Shown here: positions 10,283 through 18,474 of the stretch, one piece after another | How the letters are laid out: every line of letters starts with the position of its first letter | Numbering within the stretch: the stretch's first letter is position 1 | Notes under the pieces: model-generated | What the model was told of the DNA's origin: nothing | The model's database searches: none | Seen by the model: the letters and a program-made list of their open reading frames with translations, nothing else | Assembly: GCA_023369685.1 (NCBI GenBank) | Contig: SACZ01000001.1 | Span: 496,381 to 560,380, forward strand | Reading direction: 5' to 3' | DNA length: 64,000 nt | DNA from: Prolixibacteraceae bacterium JC049 | GTDB taxonomy: Bacteria > Bacteroidota > Bacteroidia > Bacteroidales > Prolixibacteraceae | Translations under genes and position numbers: made by a program

Positions 10283-12199
10283 ATGAAAAAAATATATAAC
10301 ATAATACTGTTTTTAGCAGCATTACCATTTTTAAATTCATGCAGCGATTATCTGGATGTGGTGCCAGATAATATTCCGACAATTGAACATGCTTTTGTAA
10401 ATAGGAATAAAGCCGAGAAGTTCCTTTATACCTGTTACTCTTACCGTCCAGCCATTGGAGCATTAAACGATGTGGCTATGACTGGTTCGGATGAGATTTG
10501 GAGACGATATCTTCGAGGTGAGTGGACCGGAACTAGTTTACTAAAAGAAGGGCAAAGTGCCAGCAATGTAAAAGGAAACATGTGGGATGGCAAACATTCT
10601 CTTTGGGTTGGTATTAGAGATTGTAACATCTTCTTGCAAAAGATTCAAGGTGTTGCCGACCTGGAGGATTGGGAGAAAAAACGTTGGGTGTCAGAAGTGA
10701 AGTTTTTAAAGGCTTACTATCACTGGCAGCTGATGAAAAGATATGGTGCAATTCCTATTGTAGATGAGAATTTGCCTATTGACGTGACTCCAGAACAGGT
10801 AAAAGTATACCGAGAGCCTGTTGATGAGGTAACCAACTATATTGTAGGGGTACTAGAAGAAGTTATTGAGGCTTTGCCACATCATAGCGACTTACTTTAT
10901 GCCGAAGAAGCTGGTCGTATCACAAAGGAAGGGGTAATGACTGTTCGTGCCGAAGTACTATTATTTGCTGCCAGTCCTCTATTTAATGGTAACCCTGACT
11001 ATGCTGGTATAGTAGATAACAGAGGGAAAAATCTATTCCCAGTGAAATACGATCAGGAAAAGTGGACAAAAGCTGCAGCTGCTTGTAAAGAAGCCATTGA
11101 AATGTGTGAAGCAGATGGACGTGGCTTGTATACTACAGTTGACCCATTAATTAGTAATGTTGATGAAGTATTCCAAAAACAGACAGTATTGCGTCAGGCT
11201 ATTTGTGCCGACCAGAATAAAGAGGTGATTTGGGAATCTTCTAATACTAATACTTTTGATATTGCCCGAGAAGCTTCTCCTCGTTTAATTCGTTTGAGTG
11301 CTGGTAACTTAAACAATATAAGAACGGAATATGCTCCAACATTGAAATCGGTAGAGTTCTTCTATTCTGCTAATGGGGTGCCTATCAATGAGGATAAAGA
11401 TTGGGTAAATAACAGTTGGTATGCCAATCGCTTTAAATTGCGTCCGGAAGCAGCAACAGAAGAGGAAAGATTCTTAGTAGAAGAAGGAAAGCGTACTGCT
11501 TATTTGCACTTTAATCGTGAGCCTCGTTTTTATTCAACTATTGGTTTCGATAAGGCAGTTTACTTTGGAAATAGTTGGTACAAGTTCGATGGTGATGATA
11601 GAAATGTAAAATGGCTGGATATGAGAAACCGTGCAAGTGCGGGATATCAGGCCGGTGCATACTATTCAATCACAGGGTATAATGTGAAGAAACTACACAG
11701 CTTTAAGGATTCTCAATCGAGAGAAAGTTATGCTTACAATACTTATTTATTCCCAATTTACCGTATGGCTGATCTTTATTTGATGTATGCAGAAGCATTG
11801 AATGAGGCGATTGGCCCATCGGAAGAGGTGTATAAATACCTTGATTTAGTTCGCGAGAGAGCTGGTTTGGAAGGAGTGGTTGATTCATGGAAGAAATATT
11901 CAGTGAATGCAGAAAAACCAAGTACAAAAGATGGACTTCGCGAGATCATTCACCAGGAAAGATCTATCGAGTTAGCTTTTGAAGCAAAGCGTTTCTGGGA
12001 TATTCGCAGATGGAAGAAAATCAACGAAATGGTTACGCCAATGGGGTGGAATATTTATGGAATTACCGATGATGAATTCTATAATGTAGTTCCAGTTTCT
12101 AAGAAACCATTGAAAATGACTACTCGTGATTACTTGTGGCCAATTGGTCTGTCTAATTTATCAACAAATACTAACCTGGTACAGAATTACGGTTGGTAG
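10283..12199 (+). CDS. SusD/RagB-family outer-membrane lipoprotein
   Basis: This is the glycan-binding partner of the preceding SusC. It starts with a lipoprotein signal peptide whose lipobox-like end is LNSC (lipidated Cys20). SusD features include the N-terminal SDYLDVVPDN segment, the helical YRMADLYLMYAEALNEA segment and the C-terminal RSIELAFEAKRFWDIRRWK motif, which is highly characteristic of the RagB/SusD family. The length of 638 residues is at the long end of the normal range. It is followed by two more lipoproteins within 30 and 12 bases, so the four genes form one operon. Confidence 0.94.
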   Translation: MKKIYNIILFLAALPFLNSCSDYLDVVPDNIPTIEHAFVNRNKAEKFLYTCYSYRPAIGALNDVAMTGSDEIWRRYLRGEWTGTSLLKEGQSASNVKGNMWDGKHSLWVGIRDCNIFLQKIQGVADLEDWEKKRWVSEVKFLKAYYHWQLMKRYGAIPIVDENLPIDVTPEQVKVYREPVDEVTNYIVGVLEEVIEALPHHSDLLYAEEAGRITKEGVMTVRAEVLLFAASPLFNGNPDYAGIVDNRGKNLFPVKYDQEKWTKAAAACKEAIEMCEADGRGLYTTVDPLISNVDEVFQKQTVLRQAICADQNKEVIWESSNTNTFDIAREASPRLIRLSAGNLNNIRTEYAPTLKSVEFFYSANGVPINEDKDWVNNSWYANRFKLRPEAATEEERFLVEEGKRTAYLHFNREPRFYSTIGFDKAVYFGNSWYKFDGDDRNVKWLDMRNRASAGYQAGAYYSITGYNVKKLHSFKDSQSRESYAYNTYLFPIYRMADLYLMYAEALNEAIGPSEEVYKYLDLVRERAGLEGVVDSWKKYSVNAEKPSTKDGLREIIHQERSIELAFEAKRFWDIRRWKKINEMVTPMGWNIYGITDDEFYNVVPVSKKPLKMTTRDYLWPIGLSNLSTNTNLVQNYGW

Positions 12200-12228
12200 T
12201 AATGGTAACAATCAAAAAAAATAATCAA

Positions 12229-13401
12229 ATGAGATATTCTATAATCCTGATATTATTGTCGGTTTTAATCTACAGTTGTGAGGATAAATTTCAGCGAACA
12301 TTAGAACCAACAGAATCTACTCCTCCGGGAGTTGTTACCAATGTAACAGTAAAGAATATTGCTGGAGGTGCAGTATTGTATTACGATGTGCCTTTAGATG
12401 ATGACCTTTCGTATGTAAAAGCAGATTACATCAGAAATAATGGCGATCAGGCAGAAGCTAAATCGTCGAGATATGTTGACTCTTTAGTGGTAGAAGGTTT
12501 TGGTAATACAACAGAGCGTGATGTAACTCTTTATGCTGTGGATAGAAACCAGAATGCTTCGGAGCCAACAAGTGTGAAAATCCAACCGCTTACTCCTCCT
12601 GTAAAAGTAGTGGCTTCTACTTTCGAACTAGTTGCTGACTTTGGTGGAATTCAGGCTCGTTGGGCAAATGATGATAAAGCAGAATTGGGTGTTGTTTTTA
12701 TGCGTAAAGATACTTTGACTGATAAGTTTGAAACATTGGAAACATACTATACTAATGCTCCTGCAGGAAAACGCTCAATCAGAAACATGAAAGTGAAAGA
12801 AAGAGAGTTCTCGGTATATATGAAAGACCGCTGGGATAACCGTTCCGATACGCTTAGCTATAAAATTACTCCATTGTTCGAAACTGCTTTTGATAAAGGG
12901 TTGTTCCGCAAAGTGTTAATGGAAGGTGATTACGATGGTGTGTTTGGCTGGGTACACGAAAGAATGTGGGATGGAAAACATGGTGAAGGAAACGGATATA
13001 GTTCTCCTGGAGGTCAAGGAGTATGGCCACACTATGTAACATTCGATATGGGTATTGTTGGAAAATTAAGTCGACTTCAGTTGAAGCAACGTTCTGGACG
13101 ATATGTGTTTGCTGAAGGTAACCTTCGTCGCTTTGAAGTATTCGGAGCGGTAGATCTTCCTGAAAATGGAGATGATGAAAATTGGATTCAACTGGGCGAT
13201 TTCGAGTCGATTAAGCCTTCGGACTTGCCAATGGGGAAAAACACCAATGAAGATATTGCAGTTGCCAACGAAGGGGAAGACTTCATTTTCGATATATCGG
13301 CTCCTAAGGTTCGATACATCAGAATTAAAGTGAAAGAAACTTGGGCTGCTGGTGATAACTTCCAGATTTCAGAGTTAACTATTTTCGGTGATAACAGATA
13401 A
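12229..13401 (+). CDS. SusCD-associated surface lipoprotein (DUF4959 / DUF5126 / DUF5000 architecture)
   Basis: A predicted surface lipoprotein that likely helps bind glycan. The ATG at 12229 gives a compact lipoprotein signal (MRYSIILILLSVLIYSC). Earlier in-frame starts at 12193 (TTG, overlapping the susD stop) and 12202 would put polar residues in front of the signal and are less likely. The N-terminal third resembles DUF4959 (PPGVVTNVTVKNIAGGAVLYYD), the middle DUF5126 (VADFGGIQARWANDDKAEL), and the C-terminal part a discoidin-like DUF5000 beta-sandwich ending in SELTIFGDNR. Genes with this architecture are regularly found after susCD. The family calls are from sequence memory and moderately sure; the exact ligand is unknown. 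Confidence 0.82.
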   Translation: MRYSIILILLSVLIYSCEDKFQRTLEPTESTPPGVVTNVTVKNIAGGAVLYYDVPLDDDLSYVKADYIRNNGDQAEAKSSRYVDSLVVEGFGNTTERDVTLYAVDRNQNASEPTSVKIQPLTPPVKVVASTFELVADFGGIQARWANDDKAELGVVFMRKDTLTDKFETLETYYTNAPAGKRSIRNMKVKEREFSVYMKDRWDNRSDTLSYKITPLFETAFDKGLFRKVLMEGDYDGVFGWVHERMWDGKHGEGNGYSSPGGQGVWPHYVTFDMGIVGKLSRLQLKQRSGRYVFAEGNLRRFEVFGAVDLPENGDDENWIQLGDFESIKPSDLPMGKNTNEDIAVANEGEDFIFDISAPKVRYIRIKVKETWAAGDNFQISELTIFGDNR

Positions 13402-13413
13402 AAAAAGGAGACA

Positions 13414-14553
13414 ATGAAGATTAAAAATATAAGAAAAGTAAGCCTTTTTCTTCTCGCATTGGGTACGATGTTTATTACCAGTTGCGAAAATGGAGATTCG
13501 TTACACCAGGAATGGTTAGAGAAAGGAGAACGTGTTTATGCTGCTAAGGTAGACAGTGTTTCTGTCCATGGTGGAGATGAAAGAGCTAAAATTGAGGTAA
13601 ACGTAACAGTAAAGAACCTTGAGAAAGTAATTGCTTACTGGAATGCTAATGCCGATTCTATCGAATTACCAATCAATCAAAAGAAAGGTTTCTTCGATAT
13701 TACTGTTGAAAATTTAAGCGAGCAAAGTTACTTGTTCAATTTTGTTTCGGTTGATATTTATGGAAACCGTTCATTGCCTTTCGAAGCAGTTGGCGATGTG
13801 TATGGTAGCTATTATAAGTCGACTTTAACCAACAGACGCTACAAAGCATTGAAAGCAATTAATGGTGATGTGGTATTGGAATTTGATACAGCGTTAGAAG
13901 AAGCTCTTTTTTCAGAAGTAACATACATGAGCACCGATGGAAGTGTGAAATCGGTAAATGTACCGGTTGCAGACGAATCATTAGCTATGGCTGATTATAA
14001 GTCAGATCTGAAGTACAGAACAGCGTATAAGCCTAATGAATTGGCTTTGGATACTTTCTATACTGCTTATTTTGATAAATTCCCTGCCCGTTTGAAAATT
14101 GATAAATCGAGCTGGAAGATTGCTGACTTTTCGAGTGCACACAGTATGGGAGGAGATCATAAACCATCGAATTTAATTGATGATAACCCAGCTACATCTT
14201 GGCACACAAAAGTAAATTGGAGTACAGGAGAGAATTACCCACACTACATTGTGGTTGATTTAGGTACGCTAACTACCATTAAAGAGATGGACTTGTATGC
14301 CGATACGGATGATGGTAGAGGTTGGGGGCCTTCAGAGTTTGAGATTTACGTAAGTAAAGATGGAAAAGATGCCACTAAGGTTGGAACATTCAATTTCGAT
14401 CCTAACAACACCGATGCGCAGACTTTCCAATTAAATGTGGATACTCCTATTCAATTTGTAAAACTAGTTGCAACTAAACCTTCCAAGGTAATGGAAGGTG
14501 GACAGTGGGGAGCTCAGATTTGTATCTTGGGTGAACTTGACTTATTTAAGTAG
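13414..14553 (+). CDS. Surface lipoprotein with DUF4998-like region and C-terminal F5/8-type (discoidin) domain
   Basis: Last gene of the SusCD operon and likely another surface glycan-binding protein. The signal peptide ends in FITSC, a lipobox. The N-terminal part (GDSLHQEWLEKGERVYAAKVDS) resembles DUF4998. The C-terminal roughly 140 residues form a discoidin-type carbohydrate-binding domain, recognisable from KPSNLIDDNPATSWHT and the following HYIVVDLGTLTTIKEMDLY. The gene begins 12 bases after its neighbour, and a strong terminator lies about 70 bases beyond its stop. It contains no catalytic motif. Confidence 0.82.
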   Translation: MKIKNIRKVSLFLLALGTMFITSCENGDSLHQEWLEKGERVYAAKVDSVSVHGGDERAKIEVNVTVKNLEKVIAYWNANADSIELPINQKKGFFDITVENLSEQSYLFNFVSVDIYGNRSLPFEAVGDVYGSYYKSTLTNRRYKALKAINGDVVLEFDTALEEALFSEVTYMSTDGSVKSVNVPVADESLAMADYKSDLKYRTAYKPNELALDTFYTAYFDKFPARLKIDKSSWKIADFSSAHSMGGDHKPSNLIDDNPATSWHTKVNWSTGENYPHYIVVDLGTLTTIKEMDLYADTDDGRGWGPSEFEIYVSKDGKDATKVGTFNFDPNNTDAQTFQLNVDTPIQFVKLVATKPSKVMEGGQWGAQICILGELDLFK

Positions 14554-14622
14554 ATTTAGTTAGATTGAAATAGTAATCCGGTTTCGATTTAGAATTGAAA
14601 GTAGGATTATTCCGAAATGCGA

Positions 14623-14651
14623 AGAGGTGTCTGGTTGGGCACCTCTTTTTT
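14623..14651 (+). terminator. Rho-independent terminator ending the SusCD operon
   Basis: AGAGGTG (14623-14629) pairs with CACCTCT (14640-14646) around a 10-base loop and is followed by a run of T. The remaining bases up to 14806 presumably carry the promoter of the sulfatase gene, but I could not pick out a convincing -33/-7 pair. Confidence 0.82.
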
Positions 14652-14806
14652 GTTGTCAGAAAGTATAAGCTAATAAGCAAAAAGTACATTGAATGCTCTG
14701 GTTAGATGCAATACTTTTATAGAGTGATGGAGGCAATAAACCAGTTCGAATATCGGGCTTTGTTTTCATTTGTATTAACCGCATTGTAATTAAGATTGAA
14801 TTGAAA

Positions 14807-16189
14807 ATGAGTGAAGTAACAACGAAAGGGTATTTCATTGTGTTACTGCTGTTTTTGTGTGGCAACGCATTGTTTGGGCAAACAGTCGACAAACCCAATA
14901 TTATCGTAATACTTTCCGATGACGCCGGTTATGCCGATTTTGGTTTTACCGGATCTAAAGATTTTAAGACGCCACATATCGATTCGTTGGCTCAAAGTGG
15001 TATGGTTTTCAATTCAGCTTATGTTACAGCTTCTGTTTGTGGGCCATCCAGAGCCGGACTTCTAACTGGAAGATACCAGCAGCGATTTGGTTTTATTCAT
15101 AACAATGTTCCCGGTTGTGTCGATCGAAAAGCTGGACTTTGGGGTGAAAAAATGGGGTTACCCAAAGATGAGAAAACCATTGCCAACTATCTGAAAAAGC
15201 AGGGATACGTAAGTATGATCATTGGCAAATGGCATCAGGGGCATGGCGAAGGTTTCCATCCTCTCGATCGTGGTTTTGATCATTTCTATGGTTTTCTGGG
15301 AGGTGCTCGCAATTACTTTAAACCGAAAAAAATACATGCCGAAAATCAACTTTGGAATGATCGACAAAAGATAGCAGAGCCCGGAGGTTATCTGACCGAT
15401 CATTTAGGCGAGAAAGCGTGTGAATTTGTTCAGCAGAATCAGGAGCAACCATTTTTTCTGTACTTGTCCTTTAATGCGGTTCATTCCCCCTTCGAAGCGG
15501 AAGAAAAAACAAAGAAATTATATCCAAAACTGAAGCGAAGACAAACGCTTGCGGCCATGACTCATTCAATGGATAATGCCATTGGAAGATTGCTTGATGT
15601 CATAAAAAAAGAGGGACTGGAAGAGAATACTCTGGTTATTTTCACCAACGATAATGGCGGTACATCATTCTATTATGCTGATAACTCTCCGTTTAGTGGA
15701 GCAAAAGCGACTAACCTGGAAGGAGGGAATCGTGTTCCATTTATTATGAGCTGGAAAGGAGTAATTCCTGCCAAGAGCCTGTTTGATAATTCAATTTCTA
15801 CCTTGGATATTTTGCCAACAGCTTTGGCAATAGCTCATTCAACAGATAAACCACAAAATCTGGACGGAGTAAACCTTATGCCTTACCTAAAAGGAGAGAA
15901 GCAAGGTTATCCGCATGAAACACTATTCTGGATGGTAGATGGATCTTTTGCAGCTATGCGCCATCAAGATTGGAAACTAATTGAAATGCCCGATCGATTT
16001 CCCGAGTTATATGATTTAAGCAAAGATCCTTCAGAGAAAAATAATCTGGCATTGAAAGATCCTGCGTTGACACGAAAACTCTTAAAGAGGTTATATCGGT
16101 GGAAAAATCAAATGGCTCCAGCCCGATGGCAATTGAAGAAAAAATATGAACTACATGCTATTGATCGGTTCGATAAATTCAGAAAATAA
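14807..16189 (+). CDS. Secreted S1-family sulfatase, Cys-type
   Basis: It hydrolyses sulfate esters, presumably on a polysaccharide or oligosaccharide. After a signal peptide ending near NALFGQ, the protein opens with the sulfatase metal-binding start NIIVILSDDAGYADFG. The formylglycine site CGPSR is at Cys78, followed by AGLLTGR. Other family marks are IGKWHQG and FTNDNGG. Length (461 residues) is normal. Activity needs conversion of Cys78 to formylglycine by a maturase that is not encoded in this window. I chose ATG 14807; a TTG two codons upstream gives nearly the same protein. The three rhamnosidase genes follow at short distance, so the substrate is probably a sulfated rhamnose-containing glycan. 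Confidence 0.94.
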   Translation: MSEVTTKGYFIVLLLFLCGNALFGQTVDKPNIIVILSDDAGYADFGFTGSKDFKTPHIDSLAQSGMVFNSAYVTASVCGPSRAGLLTGRYQQRFGFIHNNVPGCVDRKAGLWGEKMGLPKDEKTIANYLKKQGYVSMIIGKWHQGHGEGFHPLDRGFDHFYGFLGGARNYFKPKKIHAENQLWNDRQKIAEPGGYLTDHLGEKACEFVQQNQEQPFFLYLSFNAVHSPFEAEEKTKKLYPKLKRRQTLAAMTHSMDNAIGRLLDVIKKEGLEENTLVIFTNDNGGTSFYYADNSPFSGAKATNLEGGNRVPFIMSWKGVIPAKSLFDNSISTLDILPTALAIAHSTDKPQNLDGVNLMPYLKGEKQGYPHETLFWMVDGSFAAMRHQDWKLIEMPDRFPELYDLSKDPSEKNNLALKDPALTRKLLKRLYRWKNQMAPARWQLKKKYELHAIDRFDKFRK

Positions 16190-16200
16190 ACATTGGTAAT

Positions 16201-18306
16201 ATGATTAGAACAATATATATCGCTATCGTTTTTTGTTTTGTGAGTACTGTGTGCTATGGACAATCACAGGCTCATAAAAAGTCGAAATTTGCCATAGTCG
16301 ATCCTGCGTATAATTCCACGCAAAAATATCCAACGTCGGAAGTGTGTTATGATAAACCAAGTTGGATTTATGGAGCAGGAGAGCTGGAGTGTTTTCGATT
16401 GCAATTATTGCGCGAAAGATCAAAAGCTGCAAAGTTAAAGGTAAACTTTCCGGGTGTTTTTCATGAGCCTTTTCAGCAAGGAGAGTTTCGCCTGCAACTT
16501 TCTAAAAAAAGAACTATTTCAAAGCTTCGGTTTAATGCAGTAGGAGAAGGTAAAGTATATGTCAATGAGAAATTTGTTGTAGCATTTCCAGATGAAGAGT
16601 CATCGCATCAAATCGATTTAAAAGAAAAGGTAGAGGTAGAAAGCATTCGGTTTGAATTAAAAACCAATGGTGCTCCTGTTGCTTTGCTAATCTCAGAGAA
16701 AAAACTGTCTACTTCATTTGACAATTGGGAATGGCGAACAGGAGAAAAAGCGTGGGAAACGGCTTTCCATTTTTTACAAAATAAAAAAGAACTGCCTCCT
16801 CATGCCTATGATAATCCCGAAATTCATTTAAAACCCATAAAGGTTGGGCCAGATTTGTTTGATTTTGGCCGAGAACTGATGGCTTACATCGAGGTGAAAA
16901 GTGAAAAAGAACCAGTTATAAATGTTGGAGAATCGAAAACGGAGGCATTGGATATTAACTGCACTCAGAAAGAGCAGCCGGTTGAGATGGTTGAAGTTAA
17001 GAAAGGACAATGGAAAACTAAACATCCCATGGCATTTCGGTATTTGTATGCAAAAGGTCAGTCGGCAAAGAACTTGAGTTGTTCGGCTATATTTCACCCT
17101 GCAACATATAAAGGTGCTTTTGCCTGCTCTGATTCTATTTTGACTCGAATTTGGATGAATAGCGCCTACACGTTGCGACTATGTATGAGCGATTTCTTAT
17201 TGGATGGCATTAAGCGGGATCGTTTGCCATGGACAGGTGACCTAGCTATGAGTATGTATGCCAATGCCTATTCTTTTCGAGATCCGGAGTTGGTACGTCG
17301 ATCGTTGGTGGCTTTGGGGCGTGCAGGTATTAAGCAAAGCGATATCAATGGAATTATCGATTATTCGCTGTGGTGGATAATTGCACAAGATCAGTATCAG
17401 TTATACTATGGCGATTTGCCTCATCTGAAGCGTGAATGGATGCGAATCCGGGAAGCTTTAAAGGTTCTAAACTCTCGTTGTGACAATAATGGATTCCTAA
17501 TTCCGAAAGGTACCTGGCTGTTTATCGATTGGGTAAAAGATGAAAAGTGGACTGCCCTACAAATTTTATGGTGGTGGTCGCAGAAAAGTGCAGCAAAATT
17601 GGCTCATCGCATGGGGGACGAAAAGAGTGAAAGCTATTGGAATCGACAAGCAGCAGATTTAAAAGTCAACTTAAAGAATGTGGCTTGGAATAAAGATCAG
17701 GAGGTGTGGCTTTCAAAAAATAATCCCAATAGTTCTGTAACGCGTCATCCCAATTTCTTGGCAATTGTCTCAGGCTTAACACCCGTAAATCAGGCCAAAG
17801 GGATTCAGAAATTATTAGAAGGAAGCGTGGCAAACCCTGTAGGAACACCGTATATGGCTGGATTTGAAATGATGGCTTTAGCACGACTGGGAAATACCGA
17901 ATATATGCTCAATCATGTCAATGAATATTGGGGAAGAATGTTGAAGCAGGGAGCCACTACATTCTGGGAGGCTTACGATGCTTCAGAAAAGGGGAAAGCT
18001 CAATACGCATTTTACAACCGTCCTTATGCCAAAAGTTTATGCCATGCATGGAGTGCCGGGCCAGCTGTTTTTCTACCTGCGGAGCTTCTAGGATTAAAAC
18101 CAGTAGCAGATGGATGGAAACGTTTTTCGTTGAAACCAGAGATAGCCAATCTTACAGAGGTGAACGTTTGTGTGCCGACAAAATATGGGAACATCACAGT
18201 AGATGTCGAAAACAAGAATATCAAGATTCGCATACCTGCCGGAACCACATTGGAATGGAATGGGGAAGAGTTTGTTGGCCCGAAGGTGATTAAGCGAAAA
18301 TTATAG
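16201..18306 (+). CDS. GH78-like alpha-L-rhamnosidase-related protein
   Basis: A secreted (signal peptide ending VCYGQ) 701-residue protein with a C-terminal (alpha/alpha)6-barrel of the alpha-L-rhamnosidase type. The catalytic-region motif reads DGIKRDRLPWTGD (residues 335-347). In characterised GH78 enzymes the corresponding block is D-x-x-x-R-E-R with Glu as general acid; here Asp340 takes that place. The putative base lies in TTFWEAYD (Glu590). This could be a divergent rhamnosidase or a related enzyme with another specificity. It starts 11 bases after the sulfatase gene and is probably co-transcribed with it. The fold-level call is good; activity on rhamnose is an inference. Confidence 0.82.
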   Translation: MIRTIYIAIVFCFVSTVCYGQSQAHKKSKFAIVDPAYNSTQKYPTSEVCYDKPSWIYGAGELECFRLQLLRERSKAAKLKVNFPGVFHEPFQQGEFRLQLSKKRTISKLRFNAVGEGKVYVNEKFVVAFPDEESSHQIDLKEKVEVESIRFELKTNGAPVALLISEKKLSTSFDNWEWRTGEKAWETAFHFLQNKKELPPHAYDNPEIHLKPIKVGPDLFDFGRELMAYIEVKSEKEPVINVGESKTEALDINCTQKEQPVEMVEVKKGQWKTKHPMAFRYLYAKGQSAKNLSCSAIFHPATYKGAFACSDSILTRIWMNSAYTLRLCMSDFLLDGIKRDRLPWTGDLAMSMYANAYSFRDPELVRRSLVALGRAGIKQSDINGIIDYSLWWIIAQDQYQLYYGDLPHLKREWMRIREALKVLNSRCDNNGFLIPKGTWLFIDWVKDEKWTALQILWWWSQKSAAKLAHRMGDEKSESYWNRQAADLKVNLKNVAWNKDQEVWLSKNNPNSSVTRHPNFLAIVSGLTPVNQAKGIQKLLEGSVANPVGTPYMAGFEMMALARLGNTEYMLNHVNEYWGRMLKQGATTFWEAYDASEKGKAQYAFYNRPYAKSLCHAWSAGPAVFLPAELLGLKPVADGWKRFSLKPEIANLTEVNVCVPTKYGNITVDVENKNIKIRIPAGTTLEWNGEEFVGPKVIKRKL

Positions 18307-18335
18307 ATAGACCGTGTTAATAAGATCGAAAATAG

Positions 18336-18437
18336 ATGAAGATGAGAATATTGGAAATTAAAGAATTGGAAAAGGAATTGATCCAACTAAGATTAAAGGA
18401 AGTAGAAAAACAGCAAGACGAATTTCAGGCAAGATAA
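18336..18437 (+). CDS. Possible small ORF, 33 residues, highly charged helix
   Basis: A short ORF in the 168-base gap between two rhamnosidase genes. ATG 18336 opens a 33-codon frame whose product is almost entirely Glu, Lys, Leu, Ile and Gln (LEIKELEKELIQLRLKEVEK), which would form an amphipathic or coiled-coil helix. No homologue is recognised. It may be a real small protein, a remnant, or chance; I give it low weight. Confidence 0.22.
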   Translation: MKMRILEIKELEKELIQLRLKEVEKQQDEFQAR

Positions 18438-18474
18438 CACACAATCATATAACAATCAAAAGAACAAACAATCT

